Origin: Leptospira montravelensis
GTDB lineage: Bacteria > Spirochaetota > Leptospiria > Leptospirales > Leptospiraceae
Assembly: GCF_004770045.1 (NCBI RefSeq)
Contig: NZ_RQFO01000014.1
Span: forward strand, 189,335-253,334
DNA: 64,000 nucleotides
Direction of reading: 5' to 3'
This document shows positions 56,393 through 64,000 of this stretch, one piece after another. Numbering within the stretch: position 1 is the first letter of the stretch; each line of letters begins with the position of its first letter. Both the position numbers and the translations under genes were made by a program. The notes below the pieces were generated by a model. That model did not search any database and was not told where the DNA came from. It was given only the letters and a program-made list of their open reading frames with translations.

Positions 56393-57790
56393 TTAAATCT
56401 TTGCTGTCATCTGATCCCAAATCAAATCGTACACTTTATTAGCAGAAATTTCTTTTCGGGGGTATGACTGACCTCCCGAAAATAAAGGGTAAAATTCCTT
56501 TTTTTCATGTATAGACCCGTGAGAGCCTTTTACCAAATGGGCATCCAAAGGGATCACATTCATAAGGTAGCGAAATCCTAGTTTTTTTTGTAATAATTTC
56601 AGCCCTACTCTCAATTTAACGCCTGGTTTTTTAGGATCTAAAAACATCTCACAAGGATCATATCCAGGTTTCCTGTGAATATCCACCAAACGAGCATAAT
56701 CTGGTGCTTTCGCATCATCTAACCAGTAATAGTAGGTAAACCAAGAATCTGAATCTGCTACTAATACTAAATCACCGGAACGTTCGTGGTCCAAATGATA
56801 TTTCTTTTGCGCTTTTTTATCTAAAACAAGGAGAATTCCTGGAATGTTTTTTACAATCCTTTCTACCTTTGTTTTTGTTTCGGAATCTTTGCAATAAATA
56901 TGACTAATTTGGTGGTCCGAGACCGCAAACGCCTTTGACGCACCTGGATCTAAAAGTTCATACCATCGTTCCTTACGAAGTGAAAGTAAACCATTCTCTC
57001 GGAGGATTCGATTGATATGAATCGGACGATGGACTGGAGTCATTCCATATTCTGATAACAAAATGATTTTTGTATTTTGTCCTTCGTAGTATTCAATTAA
57101 TTGTTTAAGAACCGTATCAATTTCTGAAAGTTCCTTTTGAATTTTTGAAAGGTCTGGTCCAAATTTTTGCAAACAATAATCTAAATGCGGAAGATAAACC
57201 AATGTGAGTGTGGGGTTATATTTTTTATCTACGAAGAGTGTTGCATCCGCTATCCATTGTGTAGATTTTATATTGGCATTTGGTCCCCAAAAATGGAAAA
57301 GTGGAAACTGACCTAGTTCATTTTGTAATTCGTCTCGAAGTTCCGGGGGATTAGAATAACAATCAGGTGCCTTCACACCATCTGCATGGTATTGTGGCCT
57401 CGGTGTCACCGAATAATCAGCACTTGCGTACATATTGTACCACCAGAACATTTTTGAACAAGTGAATTGGGGATCGATCTTCTTTGCCCTTTCCCAAATT
57501 TTTTCACTCTCTACTAGATGGTTGGATTGTTTCCAAAATTTAATTTCTGAGTCTTTGTGATCATACCAACCATTCCCAACGATTCCATGTTGGTTAGGCC
57601 ACTTCCCTGTCAAATACGTGGATTGAACACTGGTAGTCACAGCAGGGATCATTGGTTCAATGAGTATTGTATTTCTTTTTTCTAAAAACTGTTTGAGAAA
57701 AGGAGTAAATTCACAAACCAAATGAGAACTAAGTCCCACAACATCGATGACAACTGTTTTTTGGAATGAGTTAGTTTTTGTTTTTTTCAT
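56393..57790 (-). CDS. eboF: EboF: alkaline-phosphatase-superfamily / nucleotide pyrophosphatase-like
   Basis: This 465-residue protein belongs to the type I phosphodiesterase/nucleotide pyrophosphatase branch. The metal-binding Asp is in VVIDVVGLSSH (about 14-24) and the catalytic Thr is in TTSVQSTYLTGKWP. Later metal ligands are in HLDYCLQ, SEYGMTPVHRP and KGSHGSIH. It has no signal peptide, so in this form it seems cytosolic. It is the last gene of the ebo operon, 8 bp after eboE. Its substrate in the pathway is unknown. Confidence 0.88.
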   Translation of the reverse strand: MKKTKTNSFQKTVVIDVVGLSSHLVCEFTPFLKQFLEKRNTILIEPMIPAVTTSVQSTYLTGKWPNQHGIVGNGWYDHKDSEIKFWKQSNHLVESEKIWERAKKIDPQFTCSKMFWWYNMYASADYSVTPRPQYHADGVKAPDCYSNPPELRDELQNELGQFPLFHFWGPNANIKSTQWIADATLFVDKKYNPTLTLVYLPHLDYCLQKFGPDLSKIQKELSEIDTVLKQLIEYYEGQNTKIILLSEYGMTPVHRPIHINRILRENGLLSLRKERWYELLDPGASKAFAVSDHQISHIYCKDSETKTKVERIVKNIPGILLVLDKKAQKKYHLDHERSGDLVLVADSDSWFTYYYWLDDAKAPDYARLVDIHRKPGYDPCEMFLDPKKPGVKLRVGLKLLQKKLGFRYLMNVIPLDAHLVKGSHGSIHEKKEFYPLFSGGQSYPRKEISANKVYDLIWDQMTAKI

Positions 57791-57798
57791 TTTATAAC

Positions 57799-59010
57799 CT
57801 ATAGATTTATTTCTCTATCTAAAATTGATTTAACCCAAAATAATTCACGAATGATGGATGTAGTTATTGGAGTTTGTAATTCTTTAGGTAATACTTCCCA
57901 AGTATAAGTTTCCACTTCCAAAGCATTAGTGAAAGTAAGTTCCTTTTGTAAATTCAATAGACTAACTAATTCACTTTGAGTCGAAGATAAAAGGTCATAA
58001 CTATCTAAAAATACAGGAACATGAAAATGGATTCGCCATTCCTCAAAAGGTTTAACATCTCTTTGTAAAGCATTTGGCAAATCAGGAAAGGATTCTAATT
58101 GCCCATCCTTTGACTTTATGACTACTTGGTGTAAATAAGTTGGTTCCTCAAAATGTTTTAGTAAATCCAAAGTTGGTTTAGGATTTTCTGGGAACTTTAC
58201 TTTTAAAGCAGAACTAATTTGAATTCTACCCACTTTTATAGAATTTTCTCGTAACAACCTAACCACTGTATTGTTTTCTTCAAAACTCACAGCGGAATGA
58301 CAAACATCTAAACAAATTCTAATATGATCACGAACTTTACTCTCAGCAATTTTTTTGGTAAACCCCCATTGGGATTGAATTCCAGGAATTGACTTAGGAA
58401 GAAAAACATCTAAATACCACCGAATCCAAAGTTCGACATTCCCTAAAATTCCATCCGGTTCCGGTTCTATATCTAAATGTAAAACTTTTCCTGTATCCAT
58501 TTGGATTTGAATCAAATGATGAAGGAGTTCGGTGATATTTTGAGTAGCAGATTTGACTCTTTGTTTCCTTTCTGCATCCGTTTTGTCAAAAAATTGATAG
58601 GATATGGGAGGTGTCGAAACTCCTCCTTCCAAACCTTCCGGTAATAATTGTGATAAAATAGAGAACAAACGAAGTGTATAATTCAATCGATCCGTGGTGG
58701 CCCAATCAGGATGATAAACATTCTCTTTAACGGCTGTATTATGAAAGCCACCGTAAGGAAACCCATTGATCAAAAAAACGTAAAATCCTTCCTTGGTTAA
58801 CCAAGCCTGGAATTCAGAAATAATATCTGGTTTTATAAGTTCAAGCGAAGCTTCATTGGATAACCTTAGTCCAATGCCCATCGGTGCATTCGGTGATACA
58901 TTCGCACGAATCATTGGAAGATTTTCTTTGAGTTGCAAAAAATGATCCGACCAAGTTTCCCCTGGATGGATATTAGAACAGTATGTAAGATGTCCGTATT
59001 TAGTTTTCAT
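57799..59010 (-). CDS. eboE: EboE: TIM-barrel metabolite-traffic protein
   Basis: This 403-residue protein is a sugar-isomerase/endonuclease-IV-like TIM barrel: HLTYCSNIHPGETW at the N terminus is the EboE signature. LHLDIEPEPDG and RICLDVCHSAVSF carry the Glu, Asp and His expected to bind metal. It has no signal peptide. Its start overlaps the eboD stop by 4 bp (ATGA). The reaction is not known. Confidence 0.9.
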   Translation of the reverse strand: MKTKYGHLTYCSNIHPGETWSDHFLQLKENLPMIRANVSPNAPMGIGLRLSNEASLELIKPDIISEFQAWLTKEGFYVFLINGFPYGGFHNTAVKENVYHPDWATTDRLNYTLRLFSILSQLLPEGLEGGVSTPPISYQFFDKTDAERKQRVKSATQNITELLHHLIQIQMDTGKVLHLDIEPEPDGILGNVELWIRWYLDVFLPKSIPGIQSQWGFTKKIAESKVRDHIRICLDVCHSAVSFEENNTVVRLLRENSIKVGRIQISSALKVKFPENPKPTLDLLKHFEEPTYLHQVVIKSKDGQLESFPDLPNALQRDVKPFEEWRIHFHVPVFLDSYDLLSSTQSELVSLLNLQKELTFTNALEVETYTWEVLPKELQTPITTSIIRELFWVKSILDREINL

Positions 59011-60170
59011 AGATAGGTTTCTAAGAAATTTACAGAAGTATCTATTGTTTTTAAATCCATTTCATGAACTTCCAAAGATTTTCCAATTTCAGCTAACAAT
59101 ACTATGGTGAGTTGACCCCCCAAATGTTCTCGAAACTCCTCTAATCCCAAATATAAATTCCGTTTTTCTCCATCCGATAACATAGGATGATAAATTGAAA
59201 ACCCAAGTGTTTTCAATAAAGAAAGAATCCGTATACAATCGTCTTTTGATAAAAAATCTTTTTGATAAGAATAAACCGTATCCAGTGCCATACCAATCGC
59301 CACAGCTTCTCCATGTCTTAAAGAAAACTGAGTTAGGTATTCTAATTTATGAGCAGACCAATGTCCAAAATCCAATGGCCGAGAAGATCCAAATTCAAAC
59401 GGGTCACCATTGGAAATATGATCCATATGTAGTTCTGCACAGCGGTGGATCAGATTAGCCATTGTATTTAAATTTCGATTTAATAATGCACTGGCATTTG
59501 ATTCGATCCAATGAAAAAAATCTTTATCTTTGATTAACGCCACTTTGACAGCTTCGGCCATACCAGAGCGCCAGTCTCTATCATCTAAACTTTCTAAAAA
59601 TCGGAGGTCGTTAAACACGGCAACAGGTGGGGCAAAGGTGCCTAGAAAATTTTTTTTACCTTGGTAATTGATGCTATTTTTCACTCCCACACCGGAATCA
59701 TTTTGTGAAAGCACAGTCGTTGGGATTCGAACCAAACGAATACCGCGGTGAGACACAGCCGCTACATATCCAACCAAATCGAGAATTGCTCCTCCTCCTA
59801 TGACAAGGAAATAGGAATGTCTATCGACTCCATTTGTATTTACAGCATTGACTAAAAATTCCCAAAGTTCTTGGTTATTTTTACATTCTTCACCACCGGG
59901 TATTTGAATTATATCTCCTGTTAGCTGAAGAAAAGTTTCCAAATCCTGAAAGTAATTTTTTATATCTGAAACTAAATTCGGATGATACTGGATCAGTCTT
60001 TCATCTAGCACCACCATTACTTTTTTAACAAGGCCCTGTTTTTTTTCTGAAATAAAAAAATTTCTTAAAACTGGATTATCTATTTGAAAAATATCTTTAG
60101 TAAAGTGAACTTTATATCTATAAGTGATTTGAAACTCTGAAATAAGAGGAGAAAAAAAATCTTCAATCAT
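59007..60170 (-). CDS. eboD: EboD: 3-dehydroquinate-synthase-like sugar-phosphate cyclase
   Basis: This 387-residue protein is a sugar-phosphate cyclase: NAD-binding GGGAILDLVGYVAA (about 127-140), RIPTTVLSQNDSGVG, the metal ligands Glu in GMAEAVK and His in FGHWSAHK and LRHGEAVAIGMA. It is not the housekeeping 3-dehydroquinate synthase, since it lies in the ebo order and the sequence follows the EboD type. It probably cyclises a sugar phosphate to a carbocycle. Substrate unknown. Confidence 0.92.
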   Translation of the reverse strand: MIEDFFSPLISEFQITYRYKVHFTKDIFQIDNPVLRNFFISEKKQGLVKKVMVVLDERLIQYHPNLVSDIKNYFQDLETFLQLTGDIIQIPGGEECKNNQELWEFLVNAVNTNGVDRHSYFLVIGGGAILDLVGYVAAVSHRGIRLVRIPTTVLSQNDSGVGVKNSINYQGKKNFLGTFAPPVAVFNDLRFLESLDDRDWRSGMAEAVKVALIKDKDFFHWIESNASALLNRNLNTMANLIHRCAELHMDHISNGDPFEFGSSRPLDFGHWSAHKLEYLTQFSLRHGEAVAIGMALDTVYSYQKDFLSKDDCIRILSLLKTLGFSIYHPMLSDGEKRNLYLGLEEFREHLGGQLTIVLLAEIGKSLEVHEMDLKTIDTSVNFLETYL

Positions 60171-60179
60171 AAAAAATCT

Positions 60180-61046
60180 CTAGGTTACAGAAAACGATTT
60201 TGCTAAAACCAAAGAAAGGGGTAATAAACAAAATATAACAATTGCGGTAGGCAAAAATCCGAAACTTGCAGCAAAAGATGCATTCAAAAGAATGAGGGTA
60301 ATCACTCCCATCTTAACTGCCTTTCCAATCATTGGACCAATTGGATTTTGATGGGCTCGAATTAGCGGTGGGATAACCATCGCTATATGTAAAACCACAA
60401 AAGGGATACTTTTCATTAAATTTCCCAATCGAAACGACAAATAAGAGATACAAATAAAAACAACAAAGTATAAAACACCAGCTAATAACAAAGGTATCTT
60501 TTTTCCGCCGTGAACTTCGCCGCGACTCACCATCGTTATAGCAGCTATATAAAAAATGGGAAGAATAGAAAGAGAAATTTCGAATGTTTTGATTTCGGAT
60601 ACCAAACTCATTCCGAGAATTAAATTACCACCGCGACACATTCCCATTACAATTGGACCAAATACGGAATGATGTTTCGCAAAACGATTGTAAGTAAGAA
60701 TTAGGACAATAATGCTAAAGGCAATCCATCCACTTGTGATTTGGTATAAAAAAGCAAATCCGAGCCCCATTCCTAAAAGTAAAATTCCAAAAACCAATGC
60801 AGATTTTTTAGAAACTTTTCCACTTGGAATTGGTCGTTCTGGCCTTTCTTTTATGTCAATGGATACATCAAAATAATCATTTAATACGACTCCACCGCCA
60901 TACAAACCTATTGTGGAAAGTAATAGAAAAATAGGGGTATTGTCTTTCCAAACGAAACCAACTATGGCCATACCAGCAAGTATATCAGCCAGTGCCGTTA
61001 CTACATTTGCCGGTCGAAACAGTGTAATGTAAGCTTTTAGATTCAT
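60180..61046 (-). CDS. eboC: EboC: UbiA-family prenyltransferase
   Basis: This 288-residue protein has about eight membrane helices and the UbiA-type Asp motif NDYFDVSIDIKERPERPIPSG-like block (about 56-76; Asp residues at the start of it), where prenyl diphosphate and Mg bind. It should transfer a prenyl group in the membrane to an acceptor, perhaps the product of EboD/E. The usual second Asp motif is less clear. It follows eboB without a gap and is followed by eboD after 9 bp. Confidence 0.9.
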   Translation of the reverse strand: MNLKAYITLFRPANVVTALADILAGMAIVGFVWKDNTPIFLLLSTIGLYGGGVVLNDYFDVSIDIKERPERPIPSGKVSKKSALVFGILLLGMGLGFAFLYQITSGWIAFSIIVLILTYNRFAKHHSVFGPIVMGMCRGGNLILGMSLVSEIKTFEISLSILPIFYIAAITMVSRGEVHGGKKIPLLLAGVLYFVVFICISYLSFRLGNLMKSIPFVVLHIAMVIPPLIRAHQNPIGPMIGKAVKMGVITLILLNASFAASFGFLPTAIVIFCLLPLSLVLAKSFSVT

Positions 61047-62075
61047 TTATTGGATGAAGAGAGAATTTTTATTGGGAACCGGTTGTTGGCCACCCCTAAG
61101 GATAGAGTTGCCATGAAACTTAGCATTTGGATCGGGTTGGAATTCCGTTTCAAAATCATTTATATCAATTTGACCACTTTTTGCAAATGCATCGATCGCA
61201 TTTTGATAAGTAACCATTCGAATGACCTCAAGTGGAATTCCTTTTTGTATCATGAGTGCTGCTGTTTTTGGAATGGCTAGTGGATCGGAAATTCCCCAAT
61301 CGGCACTGGAGTTGATCATTATTCTTTCGGATCCATACTTTTCAACTACGTTAACCATCCGTTCGTTTCCCATTTTTGTAAAAGGATAAATGGTAAAGGC
61401 TGCCCAAAAACCTTGGTCTAACACTGATTTTACGGTTTCTTCATTGTTATGATCAACTACAACCCAGGACGGATCAAGCCCATGTTCTAAAGCAATGGAC
61501 ATACTCCTTTCTGTACCTCGTTTTTTATCTCGATGGGGAGTGTGAATTTGTACCGGCAATTTTGCTTTTTTCGCAAGTTCTAGTTGCAAACGATAGTATT
61601 TTTCTTCCAAAGGTGTTTGGTCATCAAATCCAATTTCGCCGATTCCAACGACACCTTCTTTATAAGCAAACAAAGGTAATATTTCCATTACCTCGTCCGC
61701 AAGACGTTCGTTATTTGCTTCTCTTGAATTTAATCCCATCGTACAATAATGTTTGATTCCAAATTGGGATGATCGAAATCTTTCCCATCCGACAAGACTA
61801 CTATAATAATCTTTAAAACTAGAAAGCCCCGTCCTTGGTTGACCCACCCAAAAAGCAGGTTCAATGATGGCAACAATTCCTGCTTTTGCCATCATCTGAT
61901 AATCATCAGTTGTTCTTGAAACCATATGTATGTGTGGATCAAAAAACCGCATACCCTGGATTAGGTTTTGGTAATCTTCCCATAACAAATCTCGATGAGT
62001 TGGTTTCTCTTCTGCTGACGATATGGATTCAAAATGCGAAGGATTTGCGGATGGTTCTTTGTGATTTTGGCACAT
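61047..62075 (-). CDS. eboB: EboB: TatD-family metal-dependent hydrolase
   Basis: This 342-residue protein has the TatD-type metal site: HxH in FFDPHIHM (about 39-46), Glu in GIGEIGFDD, His in QIHTPHRD, His in VVDHNNEE and Asp in NSSADWG. TatD proteins normally cut nucleic acids, but EboB acts in the ebo pathway on an unknown substrate. It is directly followed by eboC, with eboA 6 bp upstream. Confidence 0.92.
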   Translation of the reverse strand: MCQNHKEPSANPSHFESISSAEEKPTHRDLLWEDYQNLIQGMRFFDPHIHMVSRTTDDYQMMAKAGIVAIIEPAFWVGQPRTGLSSFKDYYSSLVGWERFRSSQFGIKHYCTMGLNSREANNERLADEVMEILPLFAYKEGVVGIGEIGFDDQTPLEEKYYRLQLELAKKAKLPVQIHTPHRDKKRGTERSMSIALEHGLDPSWVVVDHNNEETVKSVLDQGFWAAFTIYPFTKMGNERMVNVVEKYGSERIMINSSADWGISDPLAIPKTAALMIQKGIPLEVIRMVTYQNAIDAFAKSGQIDINDFETEFQPDPNAKFHGNSILRGGQQPVPNKNSLFIQ

Positions 62076-62081
62076 AAAAAT

Positions 62082-62936
62082 TTATTCTGGAATGGACTCA
62101 ATCTTAGACCAATCCAATTCTCCATTTTTTATAGATAATTCTAAATCAGGGTATTTCGATAATAAGGAAAGAAGTTCTAAATTTTTGGATTCAAAACATA
62201 CAAGAGCAGCAACTTCTCTCTCTATCTGAAGATTAGAATTCAAAAGAGATATCAGTTTAGGATGTTTGGATTCATCGACAAAAGGAGCAACTAATCTCCA
62301 AATTTGTAATGGTAACTTTCGACCTGCTGCAAAACGTTCTTCTATAAAATCCGAAATAGCAATCGCCAATTCTTTGTTTTTCCGTCGATCTAAACCGTAT
62401 ATCCAATGGATAGGTTTACCATTAAAAATAGTTTTTAAAACCAACTGGTTCCAGGCTAACTCAGAAAAATAAAGTTCTGGATATGGATTTGATAAAGCAA
62501 TGGAATCGAATACAAATCCCATATTGGAACGTACTGCATCTGTAGCTCTGGGCAACCATTCCCTAGGATAAGGAAGAACTGGTAATGCAGAATAAAGAGC
62601 AACTAACTCATTTAATTCGGCAGTATCGAACAAGGTTTCTATATTTTTGACAAACTGCTCTTTTGGTTCCGGAGTCAGATGTAACAACAACCAAACACGA
62701 GTCAAACGAACTAAATTCCATCCGTCTACTTGGAAACCTATTAAATTAGGGATTAAATTTCCTTTCGATTTAGAATCGTAAGAAACTATTTTTTTTGATA
62801 AAAAGCGAGGTGCTGCAACAAAGGCAGTCATCAAATCCAAATCATTTTTTGTGGTTTGTTCTTCTAACCATTCACGTTCTGTCCTGGTAGTTTGTTCAAA
62901 AAGGAATTGAGTCAAATTTGTTGGAATATCTGTCAT
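62082..62936 (-). CDS. eboA: EboA family protein
   Basis: This 284-residue protein has no known enzymatic motif. Diagnostic segments are LYSALPVLPYPREWL, RSNMGFVFDSIALSNPYP, AWNQLVLKTIFNGKP and GRKLPLQIWRLVAPF, typical of the EboA family. It is probably all-helical and cytosolic. It is the first gene of the operon, with no ribosome-binding site visible before ATG 62936 (upstream AGTTCTTT). A possible -10 box lies 8 bp upstream, so the transcript could be leaderless. Confidence 0.9.
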   Translation of the reverse strand: MTDIPTNLTQFLFEQTTRTEREWLEEQTTKNDLDLMTAFVAAPRFLSKKIVSYDSKSKGNLIPNLIGFQVDGWNLVRLTRVWLLLHLTPEPKEQFVKNIETLFDTAELNELVALYSALPVLPYPREWLPRATDAVRSNMGFVFDSIALSNPYPELYFSELAWNQLVLKTIFNGKPIHWIYGLDRRKNKELAIAISDFIEERFAAGRKLPLQIWRLVAPFVDESKHPKLISLLNSNLQIEREVAALVCFESKNLELLSLLSKYPDLELSIKNGELDWSKIESIPE

Positions 62937-62944
62937 AAAGAACT

Positions 62945-62972
62945 ATTATTTGAAAACTTCTCGTGGAGTCAT
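62945..62972 (-). promoter_or_regulatory. Candidate promoter of the ebo operon
   Basis: On the minus strand ATGACT (-35, 62972-62967), a 16-bp spacer and AATAAT (-10, 62950-62945) lie 8 bp upstream of the eboA start. The -35 is poor, so this is a weak call. No ribosome-binding site is seen between -10 and ATG. Confidence 0.4.
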
Positions 62973-63025
62973 CACTCCGTAAATCAAATATTCGGTTTCC
63001 AACTCACTTTCCAAGGTTATGGCCA

Positions 63026-63049
63026 TTTTTTAGAATATTTTCTAAAAAA
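63026..63049. promoter_or_regulatory. Inverted repeat between divergent eboA and DUF1415 genes
   Basis: Perfect 10-bp arms TTTTTTAGAA and TTCTAAAAAA flank a TATT centre in the 202-bp divergent intergenic region. An operator for a regulator of ebo is possible; a chance repeat in AT-rich DNA is the alternative. Confidence 0.4.
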
Positions 63050-63138
63050 TAAAAACATCATTCCATAACTTAGATTACTTTTGGTCTATAGGATGAATCT
63101 TGGTATTTCGGCAAATTTAAAAAAAGGAAATTCGAATC

Positions 63139-63696
63139 ATGTCACAAAAAAGTCCGATACAGAACGAAGATGAAATTTTGGATAAAACTAAAAATTGGAT
63201 TTTGAAATCAGTCATTGGACTTAACCTTTGCCCTTTTGCCAAACTTCCTTTCCAGTCGAATACAATTCGTTATGTGATTAGTGATTCTAAAACAAAAAAG
63301 GATTTACTTTTTACCTTAGAATCTGAACTAAAATATTTAAGCGAATCCGAACCACTCTTAACTGAAACAACACTTATCGTCCATCCTTATGTTTTGGAAG
63401 ATTTTTTGGACCAAAATGATTTTTTGGACGAGGCGGAACTTCTATTAAATCAATTAGCTTTAGAAGGAGTCATTCAAATTGCCAACTTTCATCCTCAATT
63501 TCAGTTTGCTGACAAAAATATAAACGACATAACTAATTTCGTGGGGAGATCCCCTTATCCGACATTACACTTGTTACGTGAAGATTCCATTAGTAAAATT
63601 GCAGACACACATCCAAATATCGATAGTATCTATAAAAATAACAGAACGACATTCGCTAAACTGGGATATGATGGATGGAAAAAATTAGGACTATAA
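63139..63696 (+). CDS. DUF1415-family protein
   Basis: This 185-residue protein starts with the DUF1415 signature NWILKSVIGLNLCPFAKLPF-like block (about 18-37), with a Cys-Pro motif, and then HPYVLEDFLDQNDFLDEAE and ANFHPQFQFAD (about 113-123). The function of the family is unknown. It is divergent from eboA. AAAGGA lies about 12 nt before the ATG. Confidence 0.85.
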   Translation: MSQKSPIQNEDEILDKTKNWILKSVIGLNLCPFAKLPFQSNTIRYVISDSKTKKDLLFTLESELKYLSESEPLLTETTLIVHPYVLEDFLDQNDFLDEAELLLNQLALEGVIQIANFHPQFQFADKNINDITNFVGRSPYPTLHLLREDSISKIADTHPNIDSIYKNNRTTFAKLGYDGWKKLGL

Positions 63697-63826
63697 TTTT
63701 TCAAAAAATTCAATTTGGTCAATAATTTTCCTACCCTAAAAGCCTAGGACACATACGAACCGATAAATATAAAGTTTGATCGTTAAACCAAACTGTATTC
63801 ACTGACCAAAAACCAGGTGGTAAATT

Positions 63827-63979
63827 ATGTACACAGGCAATCATCGAATTTTACTTGGATTTATTTCCTTTTCCATCGTATTATCTCCCTTCACAAATGA
63901 GTTAAAGGCGCAGTTCATTACTCCAGTAAAAAAAGAAGTTCCCCAAGAAACACCTCCCCCGCCCCTGCCATCCGTCTAG
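63827..63979 (+). CDS. Small exported proline-tailed peptide
   Basis: This 50-codon ORF is preceded by AGGTGG 6 nt before the ATG. It has a signal-peptide-like N terminus (hydrophobic core GFISFSIVLSPF, possible cleavage after LKA near 28) and a short tail with PPPPLP. It ends at TAG 63977. The C-rich tract at the tail (CCCCCGCCCC) could slip, and a one-base loss would open the frame toward the window edge. It may be a real micro-protein or the start of a frameshifted larger gene. Confidence 0.4.
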   Translation: MYTGNHRILLGFISFSIVLSPFTNELKAQFITPVKKEVPQETPPPPLPSV

Positions 63980-64000
63980 TGGCAAACAGTGGGTTATAAG

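Noticed and set aside
62946..62972. Eight-codon upstream ORF before eboA
   Set aside because: ATG ACT CCA and so on to TAA could be a leader peptide, but it overlaps the candidate promoter and has no good ribosome-binding site spacing.
1..64000. tRNA, rRNA, CRISPR, insertion sequence or prophage
   Set aside because: No cloverleaf, repeat-spacer array, transposase or phage gene was recognised anywhere in the window.

Overview
The window looks like a chromosomal segment of a Leptospira, most likely a free-living (saprophytic) species. The evidence is AT-rich DNA, spirochaete-style lipoprotein signal peptides (LTIHC, ISLQC, FTYC), a FecR-domain lipoprotein resembling LipL45, an Lnt-like paralogue, a PerR-type regulator without a CxxC motif, and many sensor kinases and SpoIIE phosphatases. 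I see no rRNA, tRNA, CRISPR array, insertion sequence or prophage. No species name can be given from the sequence alone.

Layout. 1-5500: a membrane gene cut by the left edge, a small exported protein, a LolD/MacB-like ABC transporter (ATPase plus FtsX permease) and two unassigned genes. 5510-12650: pyrE, a di-haem peroxidase lipoprotein, a PilZ-like gene behind a near-consensus sigma-54 promoter, an unusual carbamoyltransferase, a truncated haemoglobin next to a compact GC-rich structured element, a CitE-like lyase and an outer-membrane barrel. 12700-25900: a chemoreceptor, a FecR lipoprotein, a CLC channel with fluoride-type motifs, an ArsR/AHSA1 pair, an acyltransferase, a large response-regulator kinase, an Lnt-like enzyme, a TetR regulator and a Xer recombinase. 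26168-27331: recA. 27400-41800: a signalling block (kinase plus response regulator, SpoIIE phosphatase, hybrid kinase, second kinase) with a CIRCE-controlled Clp ATPase and a patatin. 41850-54500: a P-type ATPase, a secernin-like hydrolase, glycerate kinase, a flavoprotein/polyferredoxin fusion, a kinase and SpoIIE pair, a PerR-type regulator, a ketopantoate-reductase-like gene and a small winged-helix regulator. 54600-63700: a DoxX-like protein, a cyclic-nucleotide-binding protein, the complete ebo operon eboA-B-C-D-E-F in canonical order, and a DUF1415 gene. The right edge holds a small exported proline-tailed ORF.

The most notable system is the six-gene ebo operon (56393-62936), a mobile metabolic cassette known from cyanobacteria, other bacteria and eustigmatophyte plastids, whose substrate is unknown outside scytonemin-producing cyanobacteria. 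At the regulatory level, the ArsR and TetR genes each have a palindromic operator over a -35 box and a -10 box so close to the start codon that their mRNAs should be leaderless. A degenerate CIRCE site and a sigma-54 site are also visible. Gene calls rest on motif reading only; no database search was run.
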